Origin: Actinomadura rubteroloni
GTDB lineage: Bacteria > Actinomycetota > Actinomycetes > Streptosporangiales > Streptosporangiaceae
DNA: 64,000 nt
Assembly (NCBI RefSeq): GCF_002911665.1
Contig: NZ_MTBP01000002.1
Span: 1,860,001-1,924,000, forward strand
Direction of reading: 5' to 3'
The position numbers and the translations under genes were made by a program. The notes beneath the pieces were generated by a model. That model worked only from the letters and a program-made list of their open reading frames with translations, searched no databases and was not told where the DNA came from. Of this stretch, positions 12,601-22,400 are shown one piece after another. Each line of letters opens with the position of its first letter. Position 1 is the stretch's first letter.

Positions 12601-15600
12601 TCCCCGGAGAGATCGGTCCGCAGCACGAGCGTGTTCGCGAACAGGCCCACCAGGTCGTCCAGCGCGTCGGACGGACGGCCCGCGACGGCCGTCCCGAGCG
12701 GCACGTCGGCACCGGCGCCGTGCCCGGCGAGCAGCACCGCGACCGCCGCCCGCACCACCATGAACGTCGTGACGCGCCGCTCCCGGGCCAGCGCCGCGAC
12801 CGCCGCGGACAGGTCGGCGGCGAGCACCAGCGGCACCGAGCCGCCGCGATGGCTCGGCACGGACGGGCGCCGACGGTCGACGGGCAGGACGATCTCGTCC
12901 GGCAGACCCGCGAGCGCCGACCGCCAGAACGCGAGCTGTTCCCCGGCGAGCCCGTCCAGCAGGTCGCGCTGCCAGACCGCGTAGTCGGCGTACCGCACCG
13001 GAAGCGGAGCGAAAACAGGTTCGTGCCCGGCGAGACGCGCCGTGTACGCGGTGGCGAGGTCGCGCAGCAGCGGCCTGGCCGATCCCCCGTCGATCGCGAT
13101 GTGGTGCACGACCAGGCACAGCACGTGCGACGACTCCCCGAGCGCGAACACGGCGGCGCGCAACGGCGTGACGTCGAGCGCGAACGGCTCCGCGGCGAAC
13201 GCCCGCAGCCGCGCGTCCACCTCCGGCGGCCCGACGGCGGCGACTGGCAGCGGCACGTCCACCGGGGCCACGACCTGAACGGGCGACCCGGAGCGGACGC
13301 GGAAGACCGTGCGCAGCGGCTCGTGGCGCGCGACGACGTCCGCCAGCGCGGCGGCGAGCGCGGCACGGTCGAGCGGCCCGGTCAGCCGCACCGCGATCCG
13401 CACGTGGTACGCGCCGGACGCGCCGTCGAGCCGGTCCAGGAACCACAGCCGCCGCTGCGCGGACGACGCCGGCCACGGGCCCGGCCCGGCGCACGGCGCC
13501 AACGGGGGACGCGCGGGCGCCGCGGCGTCGAGGCGGACCGCGAGCGCCGCGACGGTCGGCGCGTCGAACACCGTCCGCACCGGCACCTCCACGCCGAGCG
13601 CCGACCGCGCCCGGCTCGCCAGCCGCGTCGCGAGCAGCGAGTGCCCGCCGAGCGCGAAGAAGTCGTCGTCGACGCCGACGAAAGGGACGTCCAGCACTTC
13701 GGCGAACAGCCCGCACAGCAGTTCCTCGCGCGGCGTGCGCGGCGCCCGGCCCGTCACGGCGACGGCGGCGGGAGCGGGCAGAGCACGCCGGTCCACCTTG
13801 CCGTTCGGTGTCAGCGGCAGCGTGTCCGCCAGGACGATCGCCGACGGCACCAGCGGCTCGGGCAGCAGCGCGGAGGCGTGCGCCCGCAGCGCGGCGGCGT
13901 CGACCGGACGGGACGGCACGACGTGCGCGACGACGCGTCCGTCCCGGACGACGACGGCGGCCCGCGCCACGCACGGGTGCCGCGCGAGCACGGCCTCGAT
14001 CTCCCCCGGCTCGGCCCGCAGCCCCCGGACCTTGACCTGGTCGTCGGCGCGTCCGGCGAACACGACGGAGCCGTCGGCGGTCCAGCGGCAGAGGTCGCCC
14101 GTCCGGTACATGCGCGCCCCGGGCGGGCCGAACGGGTCCGCGACGAACCGCTCGGCGGTCAGCCCCGGACGGCCGAAGTACCCGCGCGCCACCCCCTCGC
14201 CCGCGTTGTAAAGCTCGCCGACGACGCCGGGCGGCACCGGGCGCAACGCGCTGTCGAGGATGCGGCAGGACGTGTTGTCCAGCGGCCGTCCGATCGGCAC
14301 CGTGTCCGGCACGGGCGCGCCGGGCGCGAGGACGTGCCGCGTCGACCACACCGTGATCTCCGTCGGCCCGTAGGCGTTGACGACCGTGAGCCCCGGGCAG
14401 CGCTCCCGCACCCGCCGCACCGCCGCGACCGGCAGCGGCTCCGCGCCGACCCACAGCTCGCTGACCCCGGCGAAGCACTCGGGGGACTCCTCGGCGAGCA
14501 CCTGGAAGACCCCGGCCGTCAGGTACAGCGCGTCCACGCGGCCGGTGACGATCGCGCGTCCGAGCTGCGCCGGGTCCGGCGGCGCGAGGACGACCTCGCC
14601 GCCGCTCAGCAGCGGCGTCCACAGCTCGTAGGTGGACGCGTCGAACGACGGCGCCGAGTGCGCGAGCACCCGCCGGTGCCCGCGCAGCGCCCGGTCGGAG
14701 ACGAGCGCGAGGACGTCCCGGTGCGTGGCCGCGACGCCCTTCGGCGCCCCCGTCGACCCGGACGTGAACATGATGTAGGCGAGCCCGCGCGGCAGCGGCC
14801 CCGGGCCGGGCGCCTCCGCGTCGGACGGCGTGCGGGCGTCGTGCGGGAACGGCACGGGACCGTCCGCGAGCAGCACCCGCGCCCCGGTCGCCGCCATGAT
14901 CGCCCGGAGCCGGGCGGGCGGGTGGCGCGGGTCCAGGGGCACGTAGCAGCCGCCCGCCTTCACGACCGCGAGGATCGCGACGACCAGCTCCGGCGACCGC
15001 TCGCGGTGGATCGCGACACGGTCCTCCCGGCCGACCCCGGCGCCGCGCAGCCGGGCGGCGAGCCGTTCGGCGCGCCGGTCCAGCTCGCGGTAGGTGAGCG
15101 TCCGGTCGCCCGCGCGGACGGCGACCGCGTCCGGGGTGCGCGCCGCCTGTGCCGCGAAACGCGAGGCCAGCGTGCCGGACGGGACCGGGCGAGCGGTGGC
15201 GTTGAAGCCGCGCACGACGCGCTCGCGGACGTCCGGCTCCAGTGTCGCGACCCGCCCGAGCGGCGTGCCGGACGGGAACGCCTCCAGGAACCGGCGGAAG
15301 CACGCGGCGAGCGCGGCGCCGTCCACCGGCGCGCGGTGGTCGAGACGGAACCGCAGCTCAGGGCCCGGAATCGCGACGAGCATCGCCGGATAGTGCGCCC
15401 CGTCGCGCCCCGCGACGCTCGTCACCCGCAGCCCCGCGCAGTCCAGCGCGGACGGATCGGACGGGTAGTTCTCGAACACCAGCAGCGCGTCGAACAGTTC
15501 CCCGGCCCCGGCGGCGCGCCGCACCTCGGCCAGCGGCGCGTGCTCGGCGGCCAGCACCGCGAGCCGGTCGGCGTGCAGCCGCCCGGCGAGCGCGGCCGGC

Positions 15601-16478
15601 GTGTCCCCCGGCGCGAGCCGCACCCGGACGGGCACCGTGTTGATCAGCAGCCCGACCAGCGCGGACGCGCCCGGCAGGTCGGCGGGACGGCCCGCGACGA
15701 CCGCGCCGAACACCACGTCGTCGCGTCCGGTGGCGTGGCCGAGCGCCGCCGCCCACGCCGCCCGCACGACCGTGTTGACCGTGACGCCGGTCCGCCGCGC
15801 GAAGGCGTCCAGCGCGGCGGTCCGTGCGGCGTCCAGCGCGAAGTGCAGGCTGCGCGCCGGCCCCGACGACCCGGACGGCGCGAGCAGCGTCGGCCCGTCC
15901 AGCCCGGCCAGCGCCGCCCGCCACACGGCCGCGTCGGCGCCCGCGTCCCGGCGGGCGAGCCACGCGAAATACTGCCGGTACGGGACGGCGGCGGGCAGGT
16001 CGCGGCCGTCGTAGAGCGCGAACAGGTCGCGCAGCAGCGTCGGCAGCGACCAGCCGTCCAGGACGAGATGGTGCTTGGTCAGCACGAGCCGGTGGTCGTC
16101 GGCGCCGAGCCGCACCAGGGTCGCGCGCAGCAGCGGCGCGCGGGCGGGGACGAACCGCCGCGCGCGGTCGGCGGCGAGCAGCGCGGCCAGGTCGCCGGGA
16201 CGGTCCACGGCGCGCCATGGCACCGGCACGTCCCGGTACACCACCTGCACCGGACGGTCCAGCCCCTCGTGCCGGAACGCGGCCCGCAGCGCGGCGTGCC
16301 GGTCCAGCAGGGCGCCGAGCGCGGCGCGCAGCCGGGCCGCGTCGACCGGGCCGCGCAGGCCGAGGACGATCTGCGTGACGTACGGGTCCGGCCCGTCCTG
16401 CTCGTACAGGGTGTGGAAGAGCATCCCCTCCTGGAGCGGGGACAGCGGCAGGACCTCTTCGATGCGCGGCCGGGTCAT
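3669..16478 (-). CDS. Four-module nonribosomal peptide synthetase with terminal thioesterase (NRPS-B)
   Basis: A 4269-residue NRPS. Its ATG overlaps the stop of NRPS-A by 4 bp (ATGA), so the two are coupled. Domains: C4 (HHLVLDG at 136, DCL-like, fitting the E domain that ends NRPS-A), A4 (about 439-895), PCP4 (Ser947), C5 (HH 1125), A5 (1455-1905), PCP5 (Ser1957), C6 (HH 2127), A6 (2460-2905), PCP6 (Ser2957), C7 (HH 3133), A7 (3465-3900), PCP7 (Ser3958) and TE. The TE has GWSFGG with Ser4086, Asp4113 and His4248 as a likely triad. Codes read by eye: A4 DAYYWGAVW (unassigned), A5 and A6 both DVIQYGAVC (unassigned but identical), A7 DVQFAAHVA (proline-like). It extends the chain from NRPS-A by four residues and releases it as an acid, ester or ring. 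Confidence 0.93.
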   Translation of the reverse strand: MTRPRIEEVLPLSPLQEGMLFHTLYEQDGPDPYVTQIVLGLRGPVDAARLRAALGALLDRHAALRAAFRHEGLDRPVQVVYRDVPVPWRAVDRPGDLAALLAADRARRFVPARAPLLRATLVRLGADDHRLVLTKHHLVLDGWSLPTLLRDLFALYDGRDLPAAVPYRQYFAWLARRDAGADAAVWRAALAGLDGPTLLAPSGSSGPARSLHFALDAARTAALDAFARRTGVTVNTVVRAAWAAALGHATGRDDVVFGAVVAGRPADLPGASALVGLLINTVPVRVRLAPGDTPAALAGRLHADRLAVLAAEHAPLAEVRRAAGAGELFDALLVFENYPSDPSALDCAGLRVTSVAGRDGAHYPAMLVAIPGPELRFRLDHRAPVDGAALAACFRRFLEAFPSGTPLGRVATLEPDVRERVVRGFNATARPVPSGTLASRFAAQAARTPDAVAVRAGDRTLTYRELDRRAERLAARLRGAGVGREDRVAIHRERSPELVVAILAVVKAGGCYVPLDPRHPPARLRAIMAATGARVLLADGPVPFPHDARTPSDAEAPGPGPLPRGLAYIMFTSGSTGAPKGVAATHRDVLALVSDRALRGHRRVLAHSAPSFDASTYELWTPLLSGGEVVLAPPDPAQLGRAIVTGRVDALYLTAGVFQVLAEESPECFAGVSELWVGAEPLPVAAVRRVRERCPGLTVVNAYGPTEITVWSTRHVLAPGAPVPDTVPIGRPLDNTSCRILDSALRPVPPGVVGELYNAGEGVARGYFGRPGLTAERFVADPFGPPGARMYRTGDLCRWTADGSVVFAGRADDQVKVRGLRAEPGEIEAVLARHPCVARAAVVVRDGRVVAHVVPSRPVDAAALRAHASALLPEPLVPSAIVLADTLPLTPNGKVDRRALPAPAAVAVTGRAPRTPREELLCGLFAEVLDVPFVGVDDDFFALGGHSLLATRLASRARSALGVEVPVRTVFDAPTVAALAVRLDAAAPARPPLAPCAGPGPWPASSAQRRLWFLDRLDGASGAYHVRIAVRLTGPLDRAALAAALADVVARHEPLRTVFRVRSGSPVQVVAPVDVPLPVAAVGPPEVDARLRAFAAEPFALDVTPLRAAVFALGESSHVLCLVVHHIAIDGGSARPLLRDLATAYTARLAGHEPVFAPLPVRYADYAVWQRDLLDGLAGEQLAFWRSALAGLPDEIVLPVDRRRPSVPSHRGGSVPLVLAADLSAAVAALARERRVTTFMVVRAAVAVLLAGHGAGADVPLGTAVAGRPSDALDDLVGLFANTLVLRTDLSGDPTFAELLRRVRDADLAAHAHADVPFERLVEELAPSRSPHRHPLFQVMLVFEPPSGPPPALPGLTVEPFGVDLGTTRFDLTFALADRHGDGLAGTIEYATDLFDRTTVEAMAARLVRLLEAAVADPDRPVRALPLLSAAERDSLAALGTGPSAVAPATIGALFAAQVALRPDAVAVESPARAQAGRAAPDTVTYAELDARAGRLADELRAAEAGPERLVGVLLPRSVEFVVAFLAVQKAGAVYLPLDPNHPRERTEALLADARPVCLVTAGASREPVVRRLSDADAAPTAASVDGAAYVIYTSGSTGRPKGVVVSHRGVAGLVAAHPVGPGDRVSHVVSPGFDVSLIELCSALAQGATLVLPEPGPLLGDALAAFLRDARITHAQTPTSLLASLPAGEFPDLRALYAGGETLPDALAEQWSRGRRLFNAYGPTEATVCSTMTGVLSGAVSIGRPIAGVRAYVLDDALRLVPPGVVGELYVAGAGVARGYLRQPGLTAERFVADPFGAAGARMYRTGDLVRWRGEELEFAGRADDQVKINGVRIEPGEVEAVLTGHPQVRRAVVLARDGRLVAYAAASAPSAALRDHVVRRLPAPLVPSQVVVLDELPLSPNGKIDRGALPEPVRAPSAKRPRTPREEILCGLFADLLGRADVGADDDFFALGGHSLLAARLVAGIRAAFDADVPLRAVFETPTVAALAHRIDGAAPAPPRLLPARRPGTLPLSFAQQRLWFLNRLDPRSAAYNMPTALRLTGPLDRAALAAAFGDVVARHEILRTTFPDATQQVHASGDDLVVEDGPGRVRAAARAGFDLAGEPAVRARLFVLGPDDHVLLVVLHHIVADAWSMGPLLGDLAAAYTARRAGRAPGWEPLPVQYGDYALWQRAVLGDASDPGSPFACQVAYWTDALAGLPAETVLPVDRPRPAEPGGRGGAAPFALDAAAHAALVGLAREHGATVFMVVRAAVAVLLSAHGAGTDVPLGAAVAGRPDEALDDLVGFFVNTLVLRTDLSGDPSFADLLRRVRATDLAAHAHADVPFDRLVEALNPERVAGRNPLFQVMIAFQPPSGAPPELPGVRTAPYPLDPGAPKFDLTFAVAEHHADGPAGITGAVEYAADLFDHATAEALASRLARLLTAVPSDPGRRLSRHDVLGARERARLLALGTGPSVAPATIADLFAAQVARTPDAIAVDGPDGTLTYRELDARAADLAQALPGAGPEHLVGVLLPRSVDFVVAFLAVQKAGAVYLPLDPDHPDDRTRHILNDARPTYLISKSASAVRVHRRPTAPPEGTSAPAFVDGAAYVIYTSGSTGRPKGVVVSHRGIAGLVAAHPVGPGDRVSHVVSPGFDVSLIELCSALLQGATLVVPDAGVLLGDGLADVLERGRVTHAQTPTSLLASLPERALPELRALYAGGESLPAPLAERWSREHRLFNAYGPTEATVCSTMTKALSGAVSIGRPIAGVRVYVLDDALRLVPPGVVGELYVAGAGVARGYLGQPRLTGERFVPDPFGPPGARMYRTGDLVRWRGEELEFAGRADDQVKINGVRIEPGEVEAVLTAHPQVGRALVLARHGRLIAYAATTATAAELREHAARTLPAPLVPSQVVVLDELPLSPNGKIDRAALPAPVRAPSAKRPRTPREEILCALVADVLGVDAAGPDDGFFALGGHSLPAARLIGGIRAAFGVEIPLRAVFETPTLADLAARLDGAGRARPPLVPAPRPDPVPLSSAQRGLWFLNRLDPASTAYNVPIALRLDDPDPDALAAAVRDVAGRHEILRTVFPETDGVPRQDVREAATVCTRHRITAAELDDRLAAEPGFDLTAEPPFRTRLFRLDDGTDILLLVLHHIAADAASTGPLLRDLAAAYTARRQGRSPGWEPLRVQFADHALRERADLGDEDDPGSPLARQIAHWTDALADLPATIDLPADRPDPTGRAGLADIDIPDELATAVAELARDHRVTVFMVARAALAVLLHRHGAGRDVPIGAPITRRTDDDLIGFFLTTVVLRTDLGGDPAVAALLRRVRDGDLAAHANADVPFERLVKIVNPARADGRTPLFQVLLAFQEQGDPPPLGTPVPVRSTQAKFALTVTLVRTPRGLTGTLEYDTGLFDPATADALAARFVRILTAFTEDPERAISGIDVLTEDERAAILARHTPRHVPFTDAATLVARQAARTPDAPAAGTLTYRDLDARADRLARALTARGAVPERRVGVLLPRSEDLVTALLAVLRTGAAYVPVDPAHPAERVAFVLADAAPDLVVAAPETERLVPPGIPVVRPDATGDGPPPLPPRPAHPAYVIYTSGSTGRPKGVVVPHAALANLLAWHAATFGGGPGDRTAQFTALGFDVSLQEILSALTTGKALAIPAEDVRRDADALAGWLDRNRVTELFAPALVLDALAATGRALPHLRRVAQAGEALRPAPALRALAAALHNHYGPSETHVATSALVTGDAAPIGRPIWNTRAYVLDDRLRLVPDGVTGELYLSGTALARGYIARPAATAERFVADPFGPPGARMYRTGDLARWHDGDLHFHGRTDDQLKIRGHRVEPAEIAVRLTEHPAVTHAAVIARDGALTAYVVASRPTDASGLRAHCAARLPDFMIPAAFVALDRLPLGPNGKLDRASLPAPGAVRARPPRTPREEELCRVFADVLGLPAVAPDADFFQLGGHSLLASRLVRRVQALFGGSPTVRTLLANPTPARLAPRLATDDADDPFAVLLPLRTAPGAPLFCVHPGSGLGWAYAGLLRHLPDRPLYALQARGLNAPELLPATIEEMAADYTAEIRRVRPHGPYHLAGWSFGGLVAHQIAATLRADGEEVPLLALLDVYPPTHDTAPPPNGAAPSERPETAAGDESRLLKAILDAVGITASERGDEPLTRARAQELLTSHNSALASLEPRHLTAIMDIGANNSRMARAHTPPRLNGDMVFFTAAQGPPPPGHTAWTPYVAGTIENHDVPTGHALMTRPEPLALIAKTLRTHLP
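7690..8710 (-). repeat. Module-6 copy of a duplicated adenylation block
   Basis: This stretch, the PCP-proximal half of A6, matches 10690-11710 in A5 at exactly +3000 bp with no net indel. The best parts are about 7945-8340 and 8533-8710, which differ by only scattered bases. Parts near 7827-7940 and 8360-8530 have diverged. This fits recent module duplication or gene conversion. Confidence 0.85.
10690..11710 (-). repeat. Module-5 copy of a duplicated adenylation block
   Basis: The partner of 7690-8710. It carries the same nine specificity residues. Around 11080-11340 it appears to use A/T-ending codons more freely than its flanks, which hints that the block was moved or converted as a unit. 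Confidence 0.85.
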
Positions 16479-19400
16479 GCGAATCCCCCGTCGTCGTCCA
16501 GCAGGGCCAGCTCCTCGGGACGCAGCGGGACGAGCACGCGCGGCCGGGCGGCGAGCCCGCGCAGCGCCGCGAACCACGCGTCGGCGAGCGCCCGGACGGT
16601 GTCCTCCGCAACCGCGCCGGGACAGAACGTCCAGGTCGCCGCCAGCCGGGAGCCGCGCGTCACGGCGTTCACCTCGACGGCGTGGCCGGCCGGGGCGCGC
16701 GGGTCCAGGCCGAGGCCGTCGGGCAGGCCGGGCAGCGGCTCGAACCCGCCGGACCCGCCGAACCGGCCGTGGTAGTTGAACCCGAGCACGGGCGGCGGGA
16801 GGGCGGCCAGGACCGGCGCGGTCGCCGGGTTCAGGTGCCGCAGCAGGCCGTAGCCGGTGCCGTCGCCGAGCGCGCCCAGTTGCGCGGCGACGCGTTCGAC
16901 GGCGCCCGCGAGGGCCGGGCCGCCGTCGGTCACCGCGTCCCAGGGGACGGGCCCCGGGTCGAGCCGGACGGGGAACGCCGCCGTGAGCCAGCCGACCGTC
17001 CGGGCCAGCGCGTCGTCCCGGCCGTGCCGCTCGACGCCGACCAGCACCCCGCCGGGACGGCCCCGGACGCGGGCGGCGGCCAGCGCGAGCCCGGTCAGCA
17101 GCGTCTCGGTGACGGTGTCGCCGAGCAGGGGCGCGGTGTGCTCGGCGTCCAGCGTCAGCGTGAACGTGCGGGCGGACGCGGCCGTGTCGCGGACCGGGTC
17201 CAGCCGCCCGTCCCACGGCGTGCCGTCACCGCCGCCGAGCACGTTCACCCAGGTCGGCAGCTCGGGCAGGGCCGTGCGCGCCCGGTCGGCGAGGGTGCCG
17301 GTCCAGGCGCGCAGCGACGTCGGCACCGGGGGCAGGGCCGAACGCCGCCCGGCCGCGACCGCGCGCCACGCCTCGTGCAGGTCGTCCAGCAGGACGCGCC
17401 ACGACACCCCGTCCACGACCAGGTGGTGCGCCATGAGCAGCAGCGTGTCCGGCTCGAACCAGACGGCCTGGAACATTCCCCCCGCGCGCGGGTCGAGCCG
17501 AGCCCGCGCCGCCTCGGCCTCCGCGCGCACCCCGGCCGTGGCCCGGCGCAGCTCCGGCGGCGGGGCGGACGGGGCGACGTCGAGCGCGCCGCCGTCCAGC
17601 AGCCGGGCGCGCAGCACGGCGTGGTGCGCGGCCACCGCCCGAACGGCCGCCGCGACCTGCGGCGCCGTCGCGCCGGACGGCGCCCGCAGCAGCACGGCCT
17701 GGTTGACGCCGTCCATCGGTCCCCGCTCCACCAGAGCTCTCATCAGCGGCGTCGGCGCGACGCGGCCGTGCCCGGGGTCCTCGGCGGACGGCCCGGCAGC
17801 CGTCGCGACGGCGGCGAGCGCGGCGGGCGTGCGGTGCCGGAAGACATCCTGGAGCGCCACGTCCAAACCCGCGCGGCGTGCCCGGTTCACGAGCTGGATC
17901 GCGACGATGCTGTCCCCGCCGAGGCCGAAGAAGTCGTCGTCGGGGCCCGCGTCCGGCACGCCGAGCGCGTCGGCGAACAGCCCGCACAGCAGTTCCTCGC
18001 GCGGGCCGCGCGGGGCACGGCCCGTCCCGGCGGCGGGCGCGGGGTCGGGCAGCGCGGCCCGGTCAAGCTTGCCGTTGGCGTTGAGCGGGAGCGCGTCCAG
18101 CGGCACGACCGCCGACGGGACGAGATGGCCGGGCAGCTCGTCCGCCAGCCGCTCCCGCACGCCGTCCGCGTCGCCCACGACGTAGGCGACGAGCCGGTCG
18201 CCGCCCGGCCCGGGACGCGCCGCGACCGCCGCGCGCACCACGCCGGGGCACGCGGCGATCCGCGCCTCGACCTCGCCCGGCTCGACCCGGAAGCCGCGGA
18301 TCTTGAGCTGGTCGTCGGCGCGGCCGAGGTAGACGAGGGTCCCGCCCCGCCACCGGGCGAGGTCGCTCGTCCGGTACAGCCGCGCGCCGGGCGGGCCGAA
18401 CGGGTCGGCGACGAACCGCGCGGCGGTCAGCCCCGGACGGCCGAGGTAGCCGCGCGCGAGCTGGACGCCCGCCAGGTACAGCTCGCCCGTGACGCCGCCG
18501 GGGACGGGCCGCAGCCGTTCGTCCAGCACGTACGCGCGGGTGTTGGCGACGGGACGTCCGATCGGCACCGGATCGGGCGTCTCGCGGCCCAGCGGGTGGG
18601 TGGTCGCCTCGACCGTCGCCTCGGTCGGCCCGTACATGTCGTGCAGGCGGCGGCCCGGCAGGACGCGGTGGAACTCCCGGACGAGATCGGCCGCCACCGC
18701 CTCCCCGCCGCACAGCACGAGCCGCAGCGACGCGCAGTCGCGCGCGGCGGGCTCGGCGAGGAACGGCCGCAGCAGGGACGGGACGAAGTACGCGGCCGTC
18801 ACCCGCTCCCGCCGGATCAGCCCGGCCAGGTAGGCGGGGTCGCGGTGCCCGCCGGGCCGGGCGACGACGAGCGCGGCGCCGTCCACGAGCGGCCAGAACG
18901 TCTCGCCGACCGCCACGTCGAACCCGGTGGCGGCGTGCAGGAGCGTCCGGTCGCGCGGGGTGAGGCGAAAGTGGCTCCGCCGCCACAGCAGCACGTTGGT
19001 GAGCGCTTCGTGCGGGACGACGACGCCCTTGGGCCGTCCGGTCGACCCGGACGTGTAGATCACGTACGCGGGATGCCTCGGGTCGGGGTACTCGGGCAGC
19101 GGCGCGTCCGTTTCGAGTGGATCGTCCAGGAACAACGTGCCGGGGACGCCCGTGTCGCGCCGGGTGACGACCAGCGCGGGCGCCGCGTCGGCGAGCGTCG
19201 CGCGGATCCGTTCGGCCGGATCATCGGGGTCGACGGGCAGGAACGCGGCCCCGGCGCGCAGGACGGCCGCGAGCCCGATCACGAGGTCCGCCGAGCGCGG
19301 CACCGCGACCGCGACGATCCGCTCCGGGCCCGCGCCGCGCGCGACGAGCGCCGCCGCGAGCCGGTCCACGCGCCGGGCCAGCTCGGCGTAGGTGACGACG

Positions 19401-22400
19401 GTCCCGCCGTCGATCAGCGCGGGCGCGTCCGGACGGCGGGCGGCGGACGCGGCGAGCAGCGCGGGGACGGTCGTCGCGGGGACGTCCCGTTCGGTCCGGT
19501 TCGGGGCGGTGAGGAGGGCTTCGCGTTCGGCGTCGTCCAGCACGGCGAGCCGCGCCACCGGACGGTCCGGGGCGGCGGCGAGCCCCGCCAGCAGCCGGAC
19601 GAGCCGCGCCGCCAGCGCCCGGATCGTGCGCTCGTCGAACAGGTCCGCGTTGTAGGCCAGCTCGAAGCGCAGGTCGTCGGTGAACGCGACGGTCAGGTCG
19701 AACTGGGCCGCGTCCGGGCGCAGCGTCCGCGCTTCGACACGCACGCCCGCCCACTCCTCCGGCGGCGGGTCCGGGTCCTGCCGGGCCAGCATGACCTGGA
19801 ACAACGGATTGCGGGCCGAGGACCGCTCGGGGTTCACCGCGTCCACCACGCGGTCGAACGGGACGTCGGCGTGGGAGTACGCGGCCAGGTCGGCGGCGCG
19901 GATCCGGCGCAGCAGTTCGGCGCCCGTCGGGTCGCCGGACAGGTCGGTGCGCAGGACGAGCGTGTTGACGAAGAACCCGACGAGATCGTCCAGCGCGGGG
20001 TCGCCGCGGCCGGCGAACGGGGTGCCGAGCGGGACGTCCGGGCCCGCGCCGTGCCGCTGGAGCAGCAGCGCCAGCCCGGCCTGGACGGTCATGAACAGCG
20101 TGACGTCGTGGTCGCGGGCGAGCCGGCGCAGGTCGTCGCGCAGTTCGGGCGCGTCGAGGACGACGGTTCCGCCGCGTCCGGACGGGACGGGCGGCCGGGC
20201 GCGGTCGGCGGGCAGCGTGATCTCGGCGGGCAGGCCCACGAGCGCGTCCGTCCAGAACGCGAGGCCGTCCGGGCGGTCCTGCTCGGCGAGCGCGTAGTCG
20301 GCGTACTGGACGGGCAGCGGCGCCCAGTCCGGGGCGCGCCCGGCCGCGCGGGCGGCGTAGGCGGTGCCGAGGTCGCGCAGCAGCGGCCCGGTCGACCACG
20401 CGTCGGCGGCGATGTGGTGCAGGACGAGCAGCAGCTCGTGCCGGTCTTCGCCGCGTCGCGTCAGCCGGGCCCGGATCGGGATCTCGGCGGCCAGGTCGAA
20501 GCCCCGCAGGGCGTCGCCGAACGGGACGCGCGCCGCCTCCAGCACCCGCTGGCAGCCGTCGGAGACGACCGTGCGCAGCGCCTCGTGCCGCGCGACGACG
20601 TCGTTGAGGGCTGCTTCCAGCGCCCGCGCGTCCAGCGGGCCGTCCAGCGTCAGCGCGATCGAGATCGTGTACGCCGTGGACGCCGGGTCGAGCCGGTGCA
20701 GGAACCACAGGCGGCGCTGCGCGGACGACAGCGGCACGGCGTCCGGCCTCTCCCGCGCGGCCAGCGGGGCGCGCGGCGGCGCGGCGTCGAGCCGGGCCGC
20801 GAGCCGGGCCGGGGTCGGGTCCTCGAAGACGGCCCGGATCGGCAGGTCCGCGCCGAACGCCGCCGCGATCCGGCCGAGCAGCCGGGCGGCGCGCAGCGAA
20901 TGGCCGCCGAGCGCGAAGAACCCGTCGTCCGGGCCGACGCGGGCGGCGCCGAGGACGTCCGCGAACAGCGCGCACATCAGCTCGGTGCGCGGATCGGACG
21001 CGGCGCGCCCGCCGCCCGCCGGGTCCGGGCCCGGCAGAGCCGCGCGGTCGAGCTTGCCGTTCGGCGACAGCGGCAGCGCGTCCAGCGCGACGACCGCCGA
21101 CGGCACCAGGTGCTCGGGCAGGACGCGGCTCGTGTGCGCGATGACGTTCGCCGTTTCGCCCACGACATAGGCGACGAGCCGGTCGTCCCGGACGGCGACG
21201 GCCGCCGCCGCGACCCCCGGGCACGCCGCGACCACCGCCTCCACCTCGCCCGGCTCGACCCGGACGCCGCGCACCTTGACCTGGTCGTCGGCCCGTCCGG
21301 CGAACTCCAGCGCGCCGTCCCGGTTCCACCGCGCGAGGTCCCCGGTGCGGTACATGCGCTCCCCCGGCGGGCCGAACGGGTCGGCGGCGAACCGTTCGGC
21401 CGTGCGCCCGGGACGGCCGAGATAGCCGCGCGCCAGGCCCGCGCCCGCCACGTACAGCTCGCCGGTGACGTCCGGCGGGACGGGACGCAGCATCGCGTCC
21501 AGCACGTACACCCGCGTGTTCGCGATCGGCCGTCCGATGGGCGGCGCGCCCGGCCCGAGCGGGTCGCTGATCGTCGCGCACACCGTGGTCTCGGTGGGGC
21601 CGTAGGAGTCGAACAGGGGGCGGCCGTCCGCCCAGCGGGTGGCGGTCGCCGCCGGGGCGGCCTCCCCCGCCATGTTCACGACGACGCCGGGCGCGTCGGC
21701 CGGGTCGGTCACGGCGAGCAGCGCGGGCGGCAGCGTCGCGTGGGTGACGCGCCGCTCGCGCAGGACGCGCGCGAGGTCCCCGCCGCGCAGGTCGTCCGGA
21801 TCGGCCACGACGACGGCCGCGCCCGCGAGCCACGCCATGAGCAGCTCGGAGATCGCGGCGTCGAAGCTCATCGACGCGAACTGGAGCACGCGGGAGCGCG
21901 CGTCCACGCCGTAACGCTCGATCTGCGCGGCGGCGAGACCGGGCAGGCCGCGGTGCGTGACGACGACGCCCTTGGGCCGTCCCGTCGACCCGGACGTGTA
22001 GATCACGTACGCCGCGTTCTCCGGGCTCGGGCGCGGCAGCGGCACCCGGGGCGGTTCGTCGGCCGGGAGCGCGTCCAGCACGAACACCGGACGCGCGTCG
22101 GCGCGCAGGTACGCCAGCCGCTCCGCCGGATAGGACGGGTCCAGCGGCAGGTACGCCGCGCCCGCCCGCAGCACCGCCAGGACCGCGACGAGCTGCGCCG
22201 CCGAACGCGGGAGCGCCACCCCGACCACGGTCTCGGGCCCCGCGCCGCGCGCGACGAGGACGCGGGCCAGCCGGTGCGTGCGCTCGTCCAGCTCGCGGTA
22301 GGTGGTCGTGCCGTCCGGGGCGTCGATCGCGACGGCGTCCGGGGTGCGCGCCGCCTGCCGGGCGAACAGCTCCCCGACCGTCGCGCGCGGGACGTCCCGG

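Noticed and set aside
3603..16775. A plus-strand open frame of about 4390 codons opposite NRPS-B
   Set aside because: It is Arg/Gly/Val-rich with no domain motif, and the minus strand has complete C-A-PCP-TE domains. High GC at third codon positions keeps the opposite strand open.
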